Source: Hyphomicrobiales bacterium (GTDB taxonomy: Bacteria; Pseudomonadota; Alphaproteobacteria; Rhizobiales; JAJFHB01). From it: a DNA stretch of 8,326 nt. This document shows positions 1 through 5,580 of the stretch, piece by piece. Under the pieces are notes generated by a model that was not told the DNA's origin, did no database searches, and saw only the letters and a list, made by a program, of their open reading frames with translations. Made by a program: the position numbers and the translations under genes. The stretch spans positions 1 to 8,326 of the forward strand of contig JAJFHB010000311.1 of assembly GCA_021775795.1 (NCBI GenBank). The letters run 5' to 3'. Each line of letters starts with the position of its first letter. Position 1 is the stretch's first letter.

Positions 1-657
1 CGGCCAGGTGCCCCTGTTGTTTTCGGAACTTTTGCGAGTTCTATATCCATGCAATCCGGTGCACCGACTTTCGGAACGCCGGAACCGTCGCTCGTTCTCT
101 ATGGTGCAGCACAACTTGCCCGTCGAATTGGTGTGCCGTTCCGCTCAGGCGGTTCTCTGTGCGGTGCCAAACTGCCAAATGCGCAAGCTGCCCATGAAAG
201 CTCTCAGACATTGTTGCCAACGGTCCTTGCGGGCGTGAATTTTGCCCTGCATTCGGCTGGCTGGCTGGAGGGCGGTCTGGTGTCATCTTATGAGAAATTC
301 ATCATCGATGCTGACCAGTGCGCGATGATGCAGAAGTTCTCAGCAGGCGTGGATCTTTCGGAGAACGGACAGGCGCTTGATGCAATGCGTGAAGTGGGAC
401 CCGGCAGTCACTATCTTGGTTGTGCCCACACGCAAGCCAATTTCGAGACTGCATTTTTCCGCTCAAACGTTGCAGACAACAATTCGTATGAACAATGGGA
501 AGCGGAAGGCTCGCAGGACACCGCGCAGATCGCAAACGGCATTTACAAGCGCATGCTGCAGGAATATCAGGCTCCCGAAATTGACCCGGGTGTCGATGAA
601 TCCCTGCTCGCCTTTGTCGCTCAGCGCAAAGAAGCATTGCCCGATAGTTTCGAATAG
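1..657 (+). CDS. MttB-family corrinoid methyltransferase (trimethylamine/betaine type), C-terminal part
   Basis: The reading frame is open from the first base, so the gene begins before the window. About 218 C-terminal residues are visible of a family that is usually about 500 long. MttB proteins are TIM barrels that move a methyl group from a tertiary or quaternary amine (trimethylamine, glycine betaine, proline betaine, carnitine) to a cognate corrinoid protein. Family hallmarks seen here are GAPTFGTPEP (visible residues 20-29), the NAQAAHES stretch (60-67), HSAGWLEGGL (84-93) with FIIDAD just after, and GPGSHYLGCAHTQANFETAF (133-152), followed by an acidic EQWEAEGS segment. No in-frame UAG occurs inside the visible part, so no pyrrolysine codon is seen; that points to a non-Pyl, MtgB-like member. 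The substrate cannot be told from this fragment. The gene ends in TAG, and the next gene starts nine bases later with its AGGA ribosome site overlapping that stop. The MttB assignment is strong, the substrate unknown. Confidence 0.93.
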   Translation, partial: RPGAPVVFGTFASSISMQSGAPTFGTPEPSLVLYGAAQLARRIGVPFRSGGSLCGAKLPNAQAAHESSQTLLPTVLAGVNFALHSAGWLEGGLVSSYEKFIIDADQCAMMQKFSAGVDLSENGQALDAMREVGPGSHYLGCAHTQANFETAFFRSNVADNNSYEQWEAEGSQDTAQIANGIYKRMLQEYQAPEIDPGVDESLLAFVAQRKEALPDSFE

Positions 658-666
658 GAAAACCGC

Positions 667-1353
667 ATGACCGATGATGCGGTGCGGCGCGTCGAGGCCC
701 GCATTGAAAAAGCAGGCCTCACGGCATTTGGGTGGTTTGAGCCCTTAGCCGATGACGGCCTCGGTGAGCTTGGAAGCGGCCGGCCGGCCCGTAGCGCGGT
801 TCTGGTGGGCAATGCCGGACCCGCAATGTGGGAGCAATTCTCGCGAACCCGGGACCCCGCAGACAAGACGCTCGACAGATGGACTGCGGACGAGGTTAGC
901 GACATCGCACGGGACCTCGGCGGCAGAGCCTATTTTCCTTTCGACAAGCCGGCTCTGCCCTTTCAGCGCTGGGCGCAACGTTGTGGACAGGTGTTCACCT
1001 CGCCACTGGGACTTACCATTCATCCGACATATGGGCTGTGGCACGCCTTTCGCGCTGTCATTGTATTTACGGAAGTTTTTTCTGGCACAGCGCCTGTGGC
1101 AAACGAACATCCCTGCGAAAGCTGTACGGACAAACCCTGCCTCAGCACTTGCCCGGTGGACGCATTTCAACCCGGGTCTTACGATGTACAGGCGTGTGCT
1201 GAACACATGCGCACGCCGGCAGGCAAAGACTGTCTCACGGGTGCCTGTCTGGCCCGCCGCGCCTGCCCTATTGGCCGGGACTACATTTACGAACCTCCGC
1301 AGGCGGAGTTTCACATGCAGGCATTTGTTAAAGCGATACCAAGAGCCACCTGA
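667..1353 (+). CDS. Ferredoxin-like protein with two 4Fe-4S motifs; candidate corrinoid reductive activator
   Basis: A 228-residue protein. The first 145 residues have no motif I recognise. The C-terminal part holds a dense cysteine set: C150, C153, C158 and C162 followed by proline (CxxCx4CxxxCP), then C177, C189, C194 and C200 followed by proline (GACLARRACPIG). The paired pattern resembles the double-cluster ferredoxin domain of QueG-like and reductase-type proteins, with an unusual four-residue gap between the second and third cysteines. There is no signal peptide or membrane segment, so it is probably cytoplasmic. It starts nine bases after the mttB stop with AGGA seven bases before the ATG, and its stop overlaps the next start (TGATG), so it is surely co-transcribed and probably translationally coupled. 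In corrinoid methyltransferase systems an Fe-S protein must re-reduce Co(II) to Co(I) (RamA or RACo). That role here is inferred from position only. The Fe-S assignment is firm; the function is unproven. Confidence 0.85.
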   Translation: MTDDAVRRVEARIEKAGLTAFGWFEPLADDGLGELGSGRPARSAVLVGNAGPAMWEQFSRTRDPADKTLDRWTADEVSDIARDLGGRAYFPFDKPALPFQRWAQRCGQVFTSPLGLTIHPTYGLWHAFRAVIVFTEVFSGTAPVANEHPCESCTDKPCLSTCPVDAFQPGSYDVQACAEHMRTPAGKDCLTGACLARRACPIGRDYIYEPPQAEFHMQAFVKAIPRAT

Positions 1354-2285
1354 TGAACGAAATGTACGCACGCATAGATGCAAAACTTGCCCGGGACAAG
1401 ATCGTCATACTGGACGGTGGAACAGGAAGTGAAATTCAGCGCCAGGGCGCCCCGATGAGCGGCGAAGTGTGGTGCGCCATTGTCACCCGCAGCCACCCGC
1501 AAATTGTCCGCAAGACACACGAGTTGTACATCGATGCCGGCGCCGATGTGATTACTGCAAACACGTTTGCCACAAGTCCCCTCATGCTCGCAGCACACGG
1601 GCTTGAAGACGATATGGAAGACCTTGACAGGCAGGCCATTTCTCTCGCCCTCGAGGCGCGAGACGCTGCTGGAAAAGCGGTCTGCGTTGCCGCCTCGATG
1701 TCCGCAATGTTGCCGGTCGTACCCGGCACTGACCGACCGGACCCCGACTGGTCACGCCCCGAAGCAGGAGCACGAGAAGCATTCCGCCGCAAAGCTCACA
1801 ACATGGCAGAGGCAGGTGCTGAGCTTTTCATCATGGAGATGATGCGCGACACAACCACAGCACTTTGGTCCTGCGAGGCTGCTCTTGAAACCGGACTTCC
1901 TATCTGGCTGGGATTAAGCTGCAGGGCACGGGAATCCGACGGTGCACTGGTCGGTTACAATCGGGAAAACATCCTGTTAAGCGACGTCTACGACTTGCTG
2001 GTCAAAATTGAACCGCAAGCGATCAATATCATGCATACGTCCATCAACGACACGGACGCTGCTTTGGATTTAGTACGCTCACGCTGGAGCGGCACACTTG
2101 GCGCTTATCCCGAAGCTGGCTATTTCACCATTCCTGACTGGGTGTTTGGCGACATAACGCCTGAAGATTTTGTCGATGTCGCCCGAGGCTGGCTCGGCAA
2201 GGGTGTTCAGATTATCGGCGGTTGCTGCGGCATGACACCTGAACATATTGCTGCATTATCCGCGCAGTTCGGAGAGCAATCATGA
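1353..2285 (+). CDS. Homocysteine S-methyltransferase-family protein (zinc TIM barrel)
   Basis: A 310-residue protein matching the single-domain family of MmuM, betaine-homocysteine methyltransferase and the MetH N-terminal module in length. Visible landmarks are LDGGTGSEIQRQG (residues 20-32), the ADVITANTFATSP segment (64-76), E162 in the MEMMRD stretch, and the zinc motif GGCCGMTPEHI (289-299) with C291 and C292. The third zinc ligand is normally the cysteine of a GxNC motif. The equivalent stretch here reads AINIMHTS (223-230), so the cysteine appears replaced by H228. This could still bind zinc, or could mark a different acceptor. The start overlaps the Fe-S gene stop by one base; a second ATG at 1362 is possible. 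The stop overlaps the next gene (ATGA). The known family reaction is methyl transfer to homocysteine to make methionine. The donor here, whether betaine-derived or the corrinoid protein, is an inference from the locus. It lacks the cobalamin and folate domains of MetH. Confidence 0.88.
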   Translation: MNEMYARIDAKLARDKIVILDGGTGSEIQRQGAPMSGEVWCAIVTRSHPQIVRKTHELYIDAGADVITANTFATSPLMLAAHGLEDDMEDLDRQAISLALEARDAAGKAVCVAASMSAMLPVVPGTDRPDPDWSRPEAGAREAFRRKAHNMAEAGAELFIMEMMRDTTTALWSCEAALETGLPIWLGLSCRARESDGALVGYNRENILLSDVYDLLVKIEPQAINIMHTSINDTDAALDLVRSRWSGTLGAYPEAGYFTIPDWVFGDITPEDFVDVARGWLGKGVQIIGGCCGMTPEHIAALSAQFGEQS

Positions 2286-2704
2286 ATGACCAGAAGCAAA
2301 TGTCAGGCTCCTGCTTGTGCGGTGCCGTCACTTACGAAATCAACGGCCCTCTGCGCCCGGTGATCGCCTGTCATTGCAATCAGTGCCGCAAACAGACCGG
2401 CCATTATTTTGCTGCTACCGGCACCAAGCATGAGTACTTTCAGTTGAAATCCGACGATACTCTCAAATGGTACCGTTCAAGCGATACGGCTGAACGCGGT
2501 TTTTGTTCGCAATGCGGATCCGGCCTGTTCTGGCGCGCGGACGGATCTGACTACATCGCCATTGGCGCCGGCTCGATTGACGGCGACACGGGCCTGAAAC
2601 TCGAAGGCCATATCTTCTGTGAGTCGGCAGGCGATTATTACGAAGTTCTTGGCGGCGATTTTCAGCTCGCGCAATCCGGGCATCACGATAAAACGCCCGA
2701 GTAA
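2282..2704 (+). CDS. GFA/CENP-V family zinc protein (formaldehyde-activating-enzyme-like)
   Basis: A 140-residue protein with the cysteine pattern of the GFA family: CLCG (C11, C13), CHCNQC (C30, C32, C35) and CSQCGS (C75, C78). Between and after these lie the usual HYF and GLFW segments and a C-terminal DYYEV stretch. The fold is a small mixed beta structure holding one or two zinc ions. The name-giving member was described as catalysing S-hydroxymethylglutathione formation from formaldehyde and glutathione, but many relatives have no proven activity, so the biochemical role here is uncertain. It is the last gene of the plus-strand run and overlaps the upstream stop by four bases. Sitting behind an amine methyltransferase and a methyl-acceptor enzyme, a role in handling C1 by-products such as formaldehyde is plausible but inferred. 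It is shorter than classical Gfa. Only 21 bases separate its stop from the end of the convergent hisA-like gene. Confidence 0.88.
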   Translation: MNDQKQMSGSCLCGAVTYEINGPLRPVIACHCNQCRKQTGHYFAATGTKHEYFQLKSDDTLKWYRSSDTAERGFCSQCGSGLFWRADGSDYIAIGAGSIDGDTGLKLEGHIFCESAGDYYEVLGGDFQLAQSGHHDKTPE

Positions 2705-2716
2705 TTCACCTCAGAC

Positions 2717-2738
2717 GCGGGCGCTCTAGCGCTCCCGC
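2717..2738. terminator. Possible shared hairpin terminator between convergent genes
   Basis: The sequence can fold into a GC-rich hairpin: GCGGGCGC pairs with GCG plus CCCGC across a TCTA loop, with a two-base CT bulge on the 3' side. It lies just after the GFA gene and covers the last codons and stop of the hisA-like gene. No T tract follows on either strand, so a standard intrinsic terminator is not proven. It could act as an RNA 3'-end stabiliser, or be chance in GC-rich DNA. Confidence 0.3.
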
Positions 2739-3448
2739 GCCACAGCAATTGCCTCAGCCAGCTCAAATTCGCCCGAAAACAGCGCCCGGCCCGTTATCGC
2801 GCCCGCGATGTTCGGCAGATACTTCAACGTCGAAATATCATCAAGCGTCTTGACCGTACCGCTGGCAATAACCGGTATGATCAACTTGGTGGCAAGATCG
2901 GTGGTGGCGGCAAGACTGCTCTCGGGCAGCTCATCGTCACGGTCAATATCTGTGAAGATGATGCCGGCGATATCATCGGTTTCAAACTGCCTGGCGAATT
3001 CTAGCGGCGAAAATGCTGTTGTTTCTGTCCAGCCTTCAACCACAACCTTGTTGGCGCGGGCATCCACACTGACGACAATCTGACCGGGATAGCGCGTGCA
3101 GGCGTCCTTGACGAATTGCGGGTCTTTCACTGCCGCTGTGGCGATGACAACCCGCAGGGCACCATGCTCGATCCACCAGTCCACAGCAGCCATTCCGCGA
3201 ATGCCACCGGCAACCTGAACTGGAATGTATACGGCCTTGATGATCTCGCAGATAAGCTCTGAGTTGTCAGCCTCTCGCTGACCGACAGCATCGAGATCAA
3301 CGACATGAAGCCACTCTGCACCCTGACTCTGGAATGCTTTTGCCGCTTCCACCGGGTCTGATTCGTAGATGACTGCCTGGTCCATTTGACCGCGCACCAG
3401 GTTCACGCAGCGTCCGTTCTGCAGTTCAATATCCGGAAATATAATCAT
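2726..3448 (-). CDS. HisA-like TIM-barrel protein with altered active site
   Basis: A 240-residue protein similar along its whole length to HisA (ProFAR isomerase, histidine biosynthesis). It has MIIFPDIEL at the N-terminus, WLHVVDLD (46-53), VAGGIRG (79-85), SVDAR (127-131), FTDIDRD (165-171), IPVIASG (191-197) and ITGRALFSGEF (218-228). Several HisA-critical positions differ. The catalytic Asp of the N-terminal IDL motif is Glu (E8). The glycine-rich GTLTGPN phosphate loop after DRD is replaced by DELPESS (172-178). The GT of the strand-4 motif is AT (103-104), and SGG is SGT (196-198). D129 is kept. This suggests a paralogue with another substrate, or a degenerate isomerase, rather than the housekeeping HisA; no other his gene lies nearby. 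The frame is open upstream to 3547, but that stretch contains the promoter, and the HisA family starts at MIIF, so 3448 is chosen. It is transcribed away from the serine hydrolase and converges on the methyltransferase operon. Confidence 0.85.
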   Translation of the reverse strand: MIIFPDIELQNGRCVNLVRGQMDQAVIYESDPVEAAKAFQSQGAEWLHVVDLDAVGQREADNSELICEIIKAVYIPVQVAGGIRGMAAVDWWIEHGALRVVIATAAVKDPQFVKDACTRYPGQIVVSVDARANKVVVEGWTETTAFSPLEFARQFETDDIAGIIFTDIDRDDELPESSLAATTDLATKLIIPVIASGTVKTLDDISTLKYLPNIAGAITGRALFSGEFELAEAIAVARER

Positions 3449-3456
3449 GGTCGCTT

Positions 3457-3490
3457 CGGAGCGGATTGCGCCGCTCCGCCTCCCTCCCTC
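3457..3490 (-). promoter_or_regulatory. Structured leader: hairpin between purine-rich Shine-Dalgarno tract and hisA-like ATG
   Basis: On the minus strand, GAGGGAGGGAGG (3490-3479) is followed at once by a perfect 8-bp inverted repeat, CGGAGCGG/CCGCTCCG (3478-3471 and 3464-3457) with a six-base loop, then eight bases and the ATG at 3448. Linearly the purine tract is about 30 bases from the start, too far for ribosome binding. With the hairpin formed, it lies eight bases away, an ideal distance. The structure is seen in the sequence; a role in translation control is inferred. The repeat could instead be an operator. Confidence 0.45.
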
Positions 3491-3502
3491 ATCGGGTCTC
3501 GA

Positions 3503-3532
3503 AGTATAGGTCTGCAAAAAGCCAACTAGCAA
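3503..3532 (-). promoter_or_regulatory. Predicted sigma70-type promoter of the hisA-like gene
   Basis: Reading the minus strand, a -35 element TTGCTA (3532-3527; four of six consensus bases) is followed by an 18-base spacer and a -10 element TATACT (3508-3503; five of six). Transcription would start near 3496, giving a leader of about 48 bases that contains the whole purine tract and hairpin. This also argues against starting the protein at the upstream ATG at 3547. Confidence 0.5.
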
Positions 3533-3644
3533 ATGCTTTGATCTCATTTGCCTTCCCGTTGCTGGCGAAAAGCGGCATTGTCATTTACCGTTACGACCGA
3601 ATTACGACGCACGACAACGATCTGAACATTCAAAGGCTTCAAGC

Positions 3645-4844
3645 ATGACCGACACGTTGATGCAGGGTTTCCCACCATTGCCGGAAAATCAGGTTTCTCT
3701 TGCGAACTGGCGCCAGGCGCCCTTTTGCAGCTGGGGGTTTTGTCACGTCGCGGAGATCATTCCTTCCGCCACCATTGCCAATGATCCCTCAAACATACGG
3801 CATCTTGAGGAAGCACCAGAAGATGTGATTGGTATCAGCATCGATGGGCCGGAGGGGCGTACCGTCAGTGTCGCGGACGTTCTTAATCTTACAGATACGG
3901 ATGGTTTCATCGTTTTGCATGGCGGGCAGATTGCCTGCGAACAATATCGCCGTCATCTCACACCCGACACCCGGCACATCATCTTTTCGGTCAGCAAATC
4001 CGTCACAGCGATTGTTGCAGGTATTCTTGAGGCGCGTGGAGAGCTGGATCCGGATGCGCCGATCACATCCTATGTTCGAGAGATGGAGGGTTCTGCCTAC
4101 GACGGCGCTACAGTGCGGCACCTTCTCGATATGCGTACAGGCATCGAGTTTCTTGAAGACTATCTGGCCACTGAAGGCGCCATTGTGCGCTACAGAGAAT
4201 CCACTGGATGGAACCCTGCCGGGCCGGGTTGCGAGCCCGGTCTGCGGCAGTTTCTGCAGACACTGAAAGACAAGGATCAATCCGAGAGCCACGGTGGGCG
4301 TTTCCGCTATCTCTCACCCAATACGGACATGCTTGGCTGGGTTCTGGAGCGTGCCAGCGGCCTGAAATTTTCAGACCTTCTGAGCGAAACGCTTTGGCGG
4401 TCCATGGGCGCGGCTCATACAGCAGACGTTACCGTGGATGCCTTCGGTGCACCGCGAACCGCTGGCGGCATTTCTCTAACCCTGAGGGACCTTGCCCGGC
4501 TTGGCCAACTTTTGCTGGAAGGCGGCGCCTGGAAAGGTGAGCAGGTCATTCCGGAAAACTGGATCAATGACGTCCGCTCAAATGGCGATGCAGAAGCATG
4601 GGCGAAAGGTGATTTCGCCGATCAGATGCCAGCGGGCATGCGCTACCGTTCCAAATGGTATGTGCTGGGCGACAACCCCTCAGCTTTCTTTGGTATCGGC
4701 ATCCACGGCCAGTATGTCTATGTGGATCCGGTACATGACGTCGTCATCGTCAAACTGTCGTCAAACGCTGAACCTCTGGATGAGTTCAAGGATCGGCTGA
4801 CCCTGTCGATGTTTGCGGGCGTGGCGAAGAGCCTGTCGTCATAA
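3645..4844 (+). CDS. Serine hydrolase, beta-lactamase fold (class C / NylB-like)
   Basis: A 399-residue enzyme of the serine beta-lactamase/penicillin-binding-protein superfamily. The catalytic SxxK is S115-V-S-K118 in FSVSKSVTA. The second motif is the tyrosine Y222 in RYLSPNTDMLGW, and a HGQ (354-356) in IGIHGQYVYVDP takes the place of the KTG/HxG strand. LLDMRTGIEF (160-169) and ARLGQLLLEGG (284-294) are further family landmarks. Architecture and length fit 6-aminohexanoate-dimer hydrolase (NylB) and esterase-type members better than true beta-lactamases, so an amide or ester hydrolase is expected. There is no signal peptide, which suggests a cytoplasmic enzyme. AAAGG lies eight bases before the ATG. 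It is followed 105 bases later by the ABM-type gene on the same strand. Whether it feeds the neighbouring methyl-transfer locus, for example by releasing a methylated amine from an ester or amide, is speculation. The superfamily call is secure, the substrate unknown. Confidence 0.9.
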   Translation: MTDTLMQGFPPLPENQVSLANWRQAPFCSWGFCHVAEIIPSATIANDPSNIRHLEEAPEDVIGISIDGPEGRTVSVADVLNLTDTDGFIVLHGGQIACEQYRRHLTPDTRHIIFSVSKSVTAIVAGILEARGELDPDAPITSYVREMEGSAYDGATVRHLLDMRTGIEFLEDYLATEGAIVRYRESTGWNPAGPGCEPGLRQFLQTLKDKDQSESHGGRFRYLSPNTDMLGWVLERASGLKFSDLLSETLWRSMGAAHTADVTVDAFGAPRTAGGISLTLRDLARLGQLLLEGGAWKGEQVIPENWINDVRSNGDAEAWAKGDFADQMPAGMRYRSKWYVLGDNPSAFFGIGIHGQYVYVDPVHDVVIVKLSSNAEPLDEFKDRLTLSMFAGVAKSLSS

Positions 4845-4934
4845 ACTCGCCCGCCATGGTCAGGTGCACAAGAAACGGGTGGACGAACGACGTTAAGACC
4901 GTACATCGAAACCCAGACACAACAGACCGTGATC

Positions 4935-4942
4935 CGGGAGAG
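4935..4942 (+). promoter_or_regulatory. Ribosome binding site that decides the start of the ABM-type gene
   Basis: CGGGAGAG ends seven bases before the ATG at 4950. The frame is also open to a GTG at 4929, but that codon lies upstream of this Shine-Dalgarno sequence and would add seven residues before the first predicted beta strand. The ATG is therefore preferred. Confidence 0.6.
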
Positions 4943-4949
4943 ATTTGAA

Positions 4950-5564
4950 ATGTTGACGTTATTCTTTGAAGTTCTGCCCAACGAGGGGCATGAAGGCCAC
5001 TATTTCGAGCGCGCTGCGGCCCTCAAGCCTGAGCTTGAGAAGAATCCCGGTTTGCTTTTCCTTGACCGCTACAAGAGCCTGACAAGACCAGACTGGATAT
5101 TGTCTTACCAGCACTGGAGGGATGAAGCGTCACTGGTCCACTGGCGCTCAGATGCCCACCACCATCGTGCCCAGTCAGCCGGCCGCGGCAAACACTTTGC
5201 AGACTACAGGCTGCGCATCGCGCAGGTTGTGTTGGATGCGGTAGCAGGACAGCCTCCCGTAACCAGCACTTTGCAGAATGCCTACAATGACCCTGAACTG
5301 ACTGCCGAGCGCTATGTTCTGGTCATAGAGAGCCAGGGAACAGCGTTCGGGAACAAAGGCGAAGGTTTTGCCAGCATCAACCGTGACGCCCATCACGCTA
5401 GTGTTCTAACACCAACGTCACTGGCGGAAGGCAAAGCACTCGCTGAAGAGGCAGTGGCGCACGAGAATGTTACGCGAGCCCTTCTCAGTCTTGTGTCCCG
5501 TGACTATGGAAAGTTTGATCGCACTGAAGCGCCTCAATACTACCCGGAAATCAAGCGCAAATGA
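4950..5564 (+). CDS. Two-domain ABM-type (antibiotic biosynthesis monooxygenase-like) protein
   Basis: A 204-residue protein that looks like two ferredoxin-like alpha/beta-barrel units in tandem. The first (about 1-95) begins LTLFFEVLPNEGHEGHYFER and has the PGLLFLDRYKS strand, the WILSYQHWRDEASLVHWRS segment, and a histidine-rich turn (H70-H72) ahead of HFADYRLRI. The second (about 118-192) begins with ERYVLVIES and repeats the strand-helix-strand pattern in degenerate form. This is typical of the dimeric alpha/beta-barrel superfamily, which includes ABM and YgiN-like quinol monooxygenases and heme-degrading enzymes. Many members are stress or small-molecule oxygenases that need no cofactor. 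No catalytic residue can be assigned. It sits 105 bases after the serine hydrolase on the same strand, possibly co-transcribed, and ends only 16 bases from the convergent metF-like gene. Family is moderately certain; function unknown. Confidence 0.7.
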   Translation: MLTLFFEVLPNEGHEGHYFERAAALKPELEKNPGLLFLDRYKSLTRPDWILSYQHWRDEASLVHWRSDAHHHRAQSAGRGKHFADYRLRIAQVVLDAVAGQPPVTSTLQNAYNDPELTAERYVLVIESQGTAFGNKGEGFASINRDAHHASVLTPTSLAEGKALAEEAVAHENVTRALLSLVSRDYGKFDRTEAPQYYPEIKRK

Positions 5565-5580
5565 TCGCTCCGCTGGCAGT

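Larger units (their letters stand above)
3449..3644. other. Divergent intergenic region, hisA-like / serine hydrolase
   Basis: A 196-base non-coding gap between divergent starts, the longest in the window. Its left half carries the minus-strand promoter and leader described separately. The right half must hold the promoter for the serine hydrolase. TTGTCA at 3578-3583 is a possible -35, but no convincing -10 follows at 16-18 bases, so no promoter is called. AAAGG at 3632-3636, eight bases before the ATG at 3645, is the likely ribosome site. No tRNA or riboswitch-like feature was recognised. Confidence 0.5.

Noticed and set aside
1..657. Pyrrolysine codon within the mttB-like gene
   Set aside because: No in-frame TAG in the visible coding part before the normal family C-terminus.
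745..1383. Minus-strand open frame of 212 codons opposite the Fe-S gene
   Set aside because: No family resemblance; it lies antisense to a gene with clear cysteine-cluster motifs and coupled junctions.
3449..3547. N-terminal extension of the hisA-like protein to an ATG at 3547
   Set aside because: The extension is not HisA-like, overlaps the predicted -35/-10 promoter and the leader hairpin, and the family begins at MIIFPD.
3578..3606. Plus-strand promoter for the serine hydrolase (TTGTCA with ATTACG)
   Set aside because: The -35 is fair but no acceptable -10 occurs at 16-18 bases.
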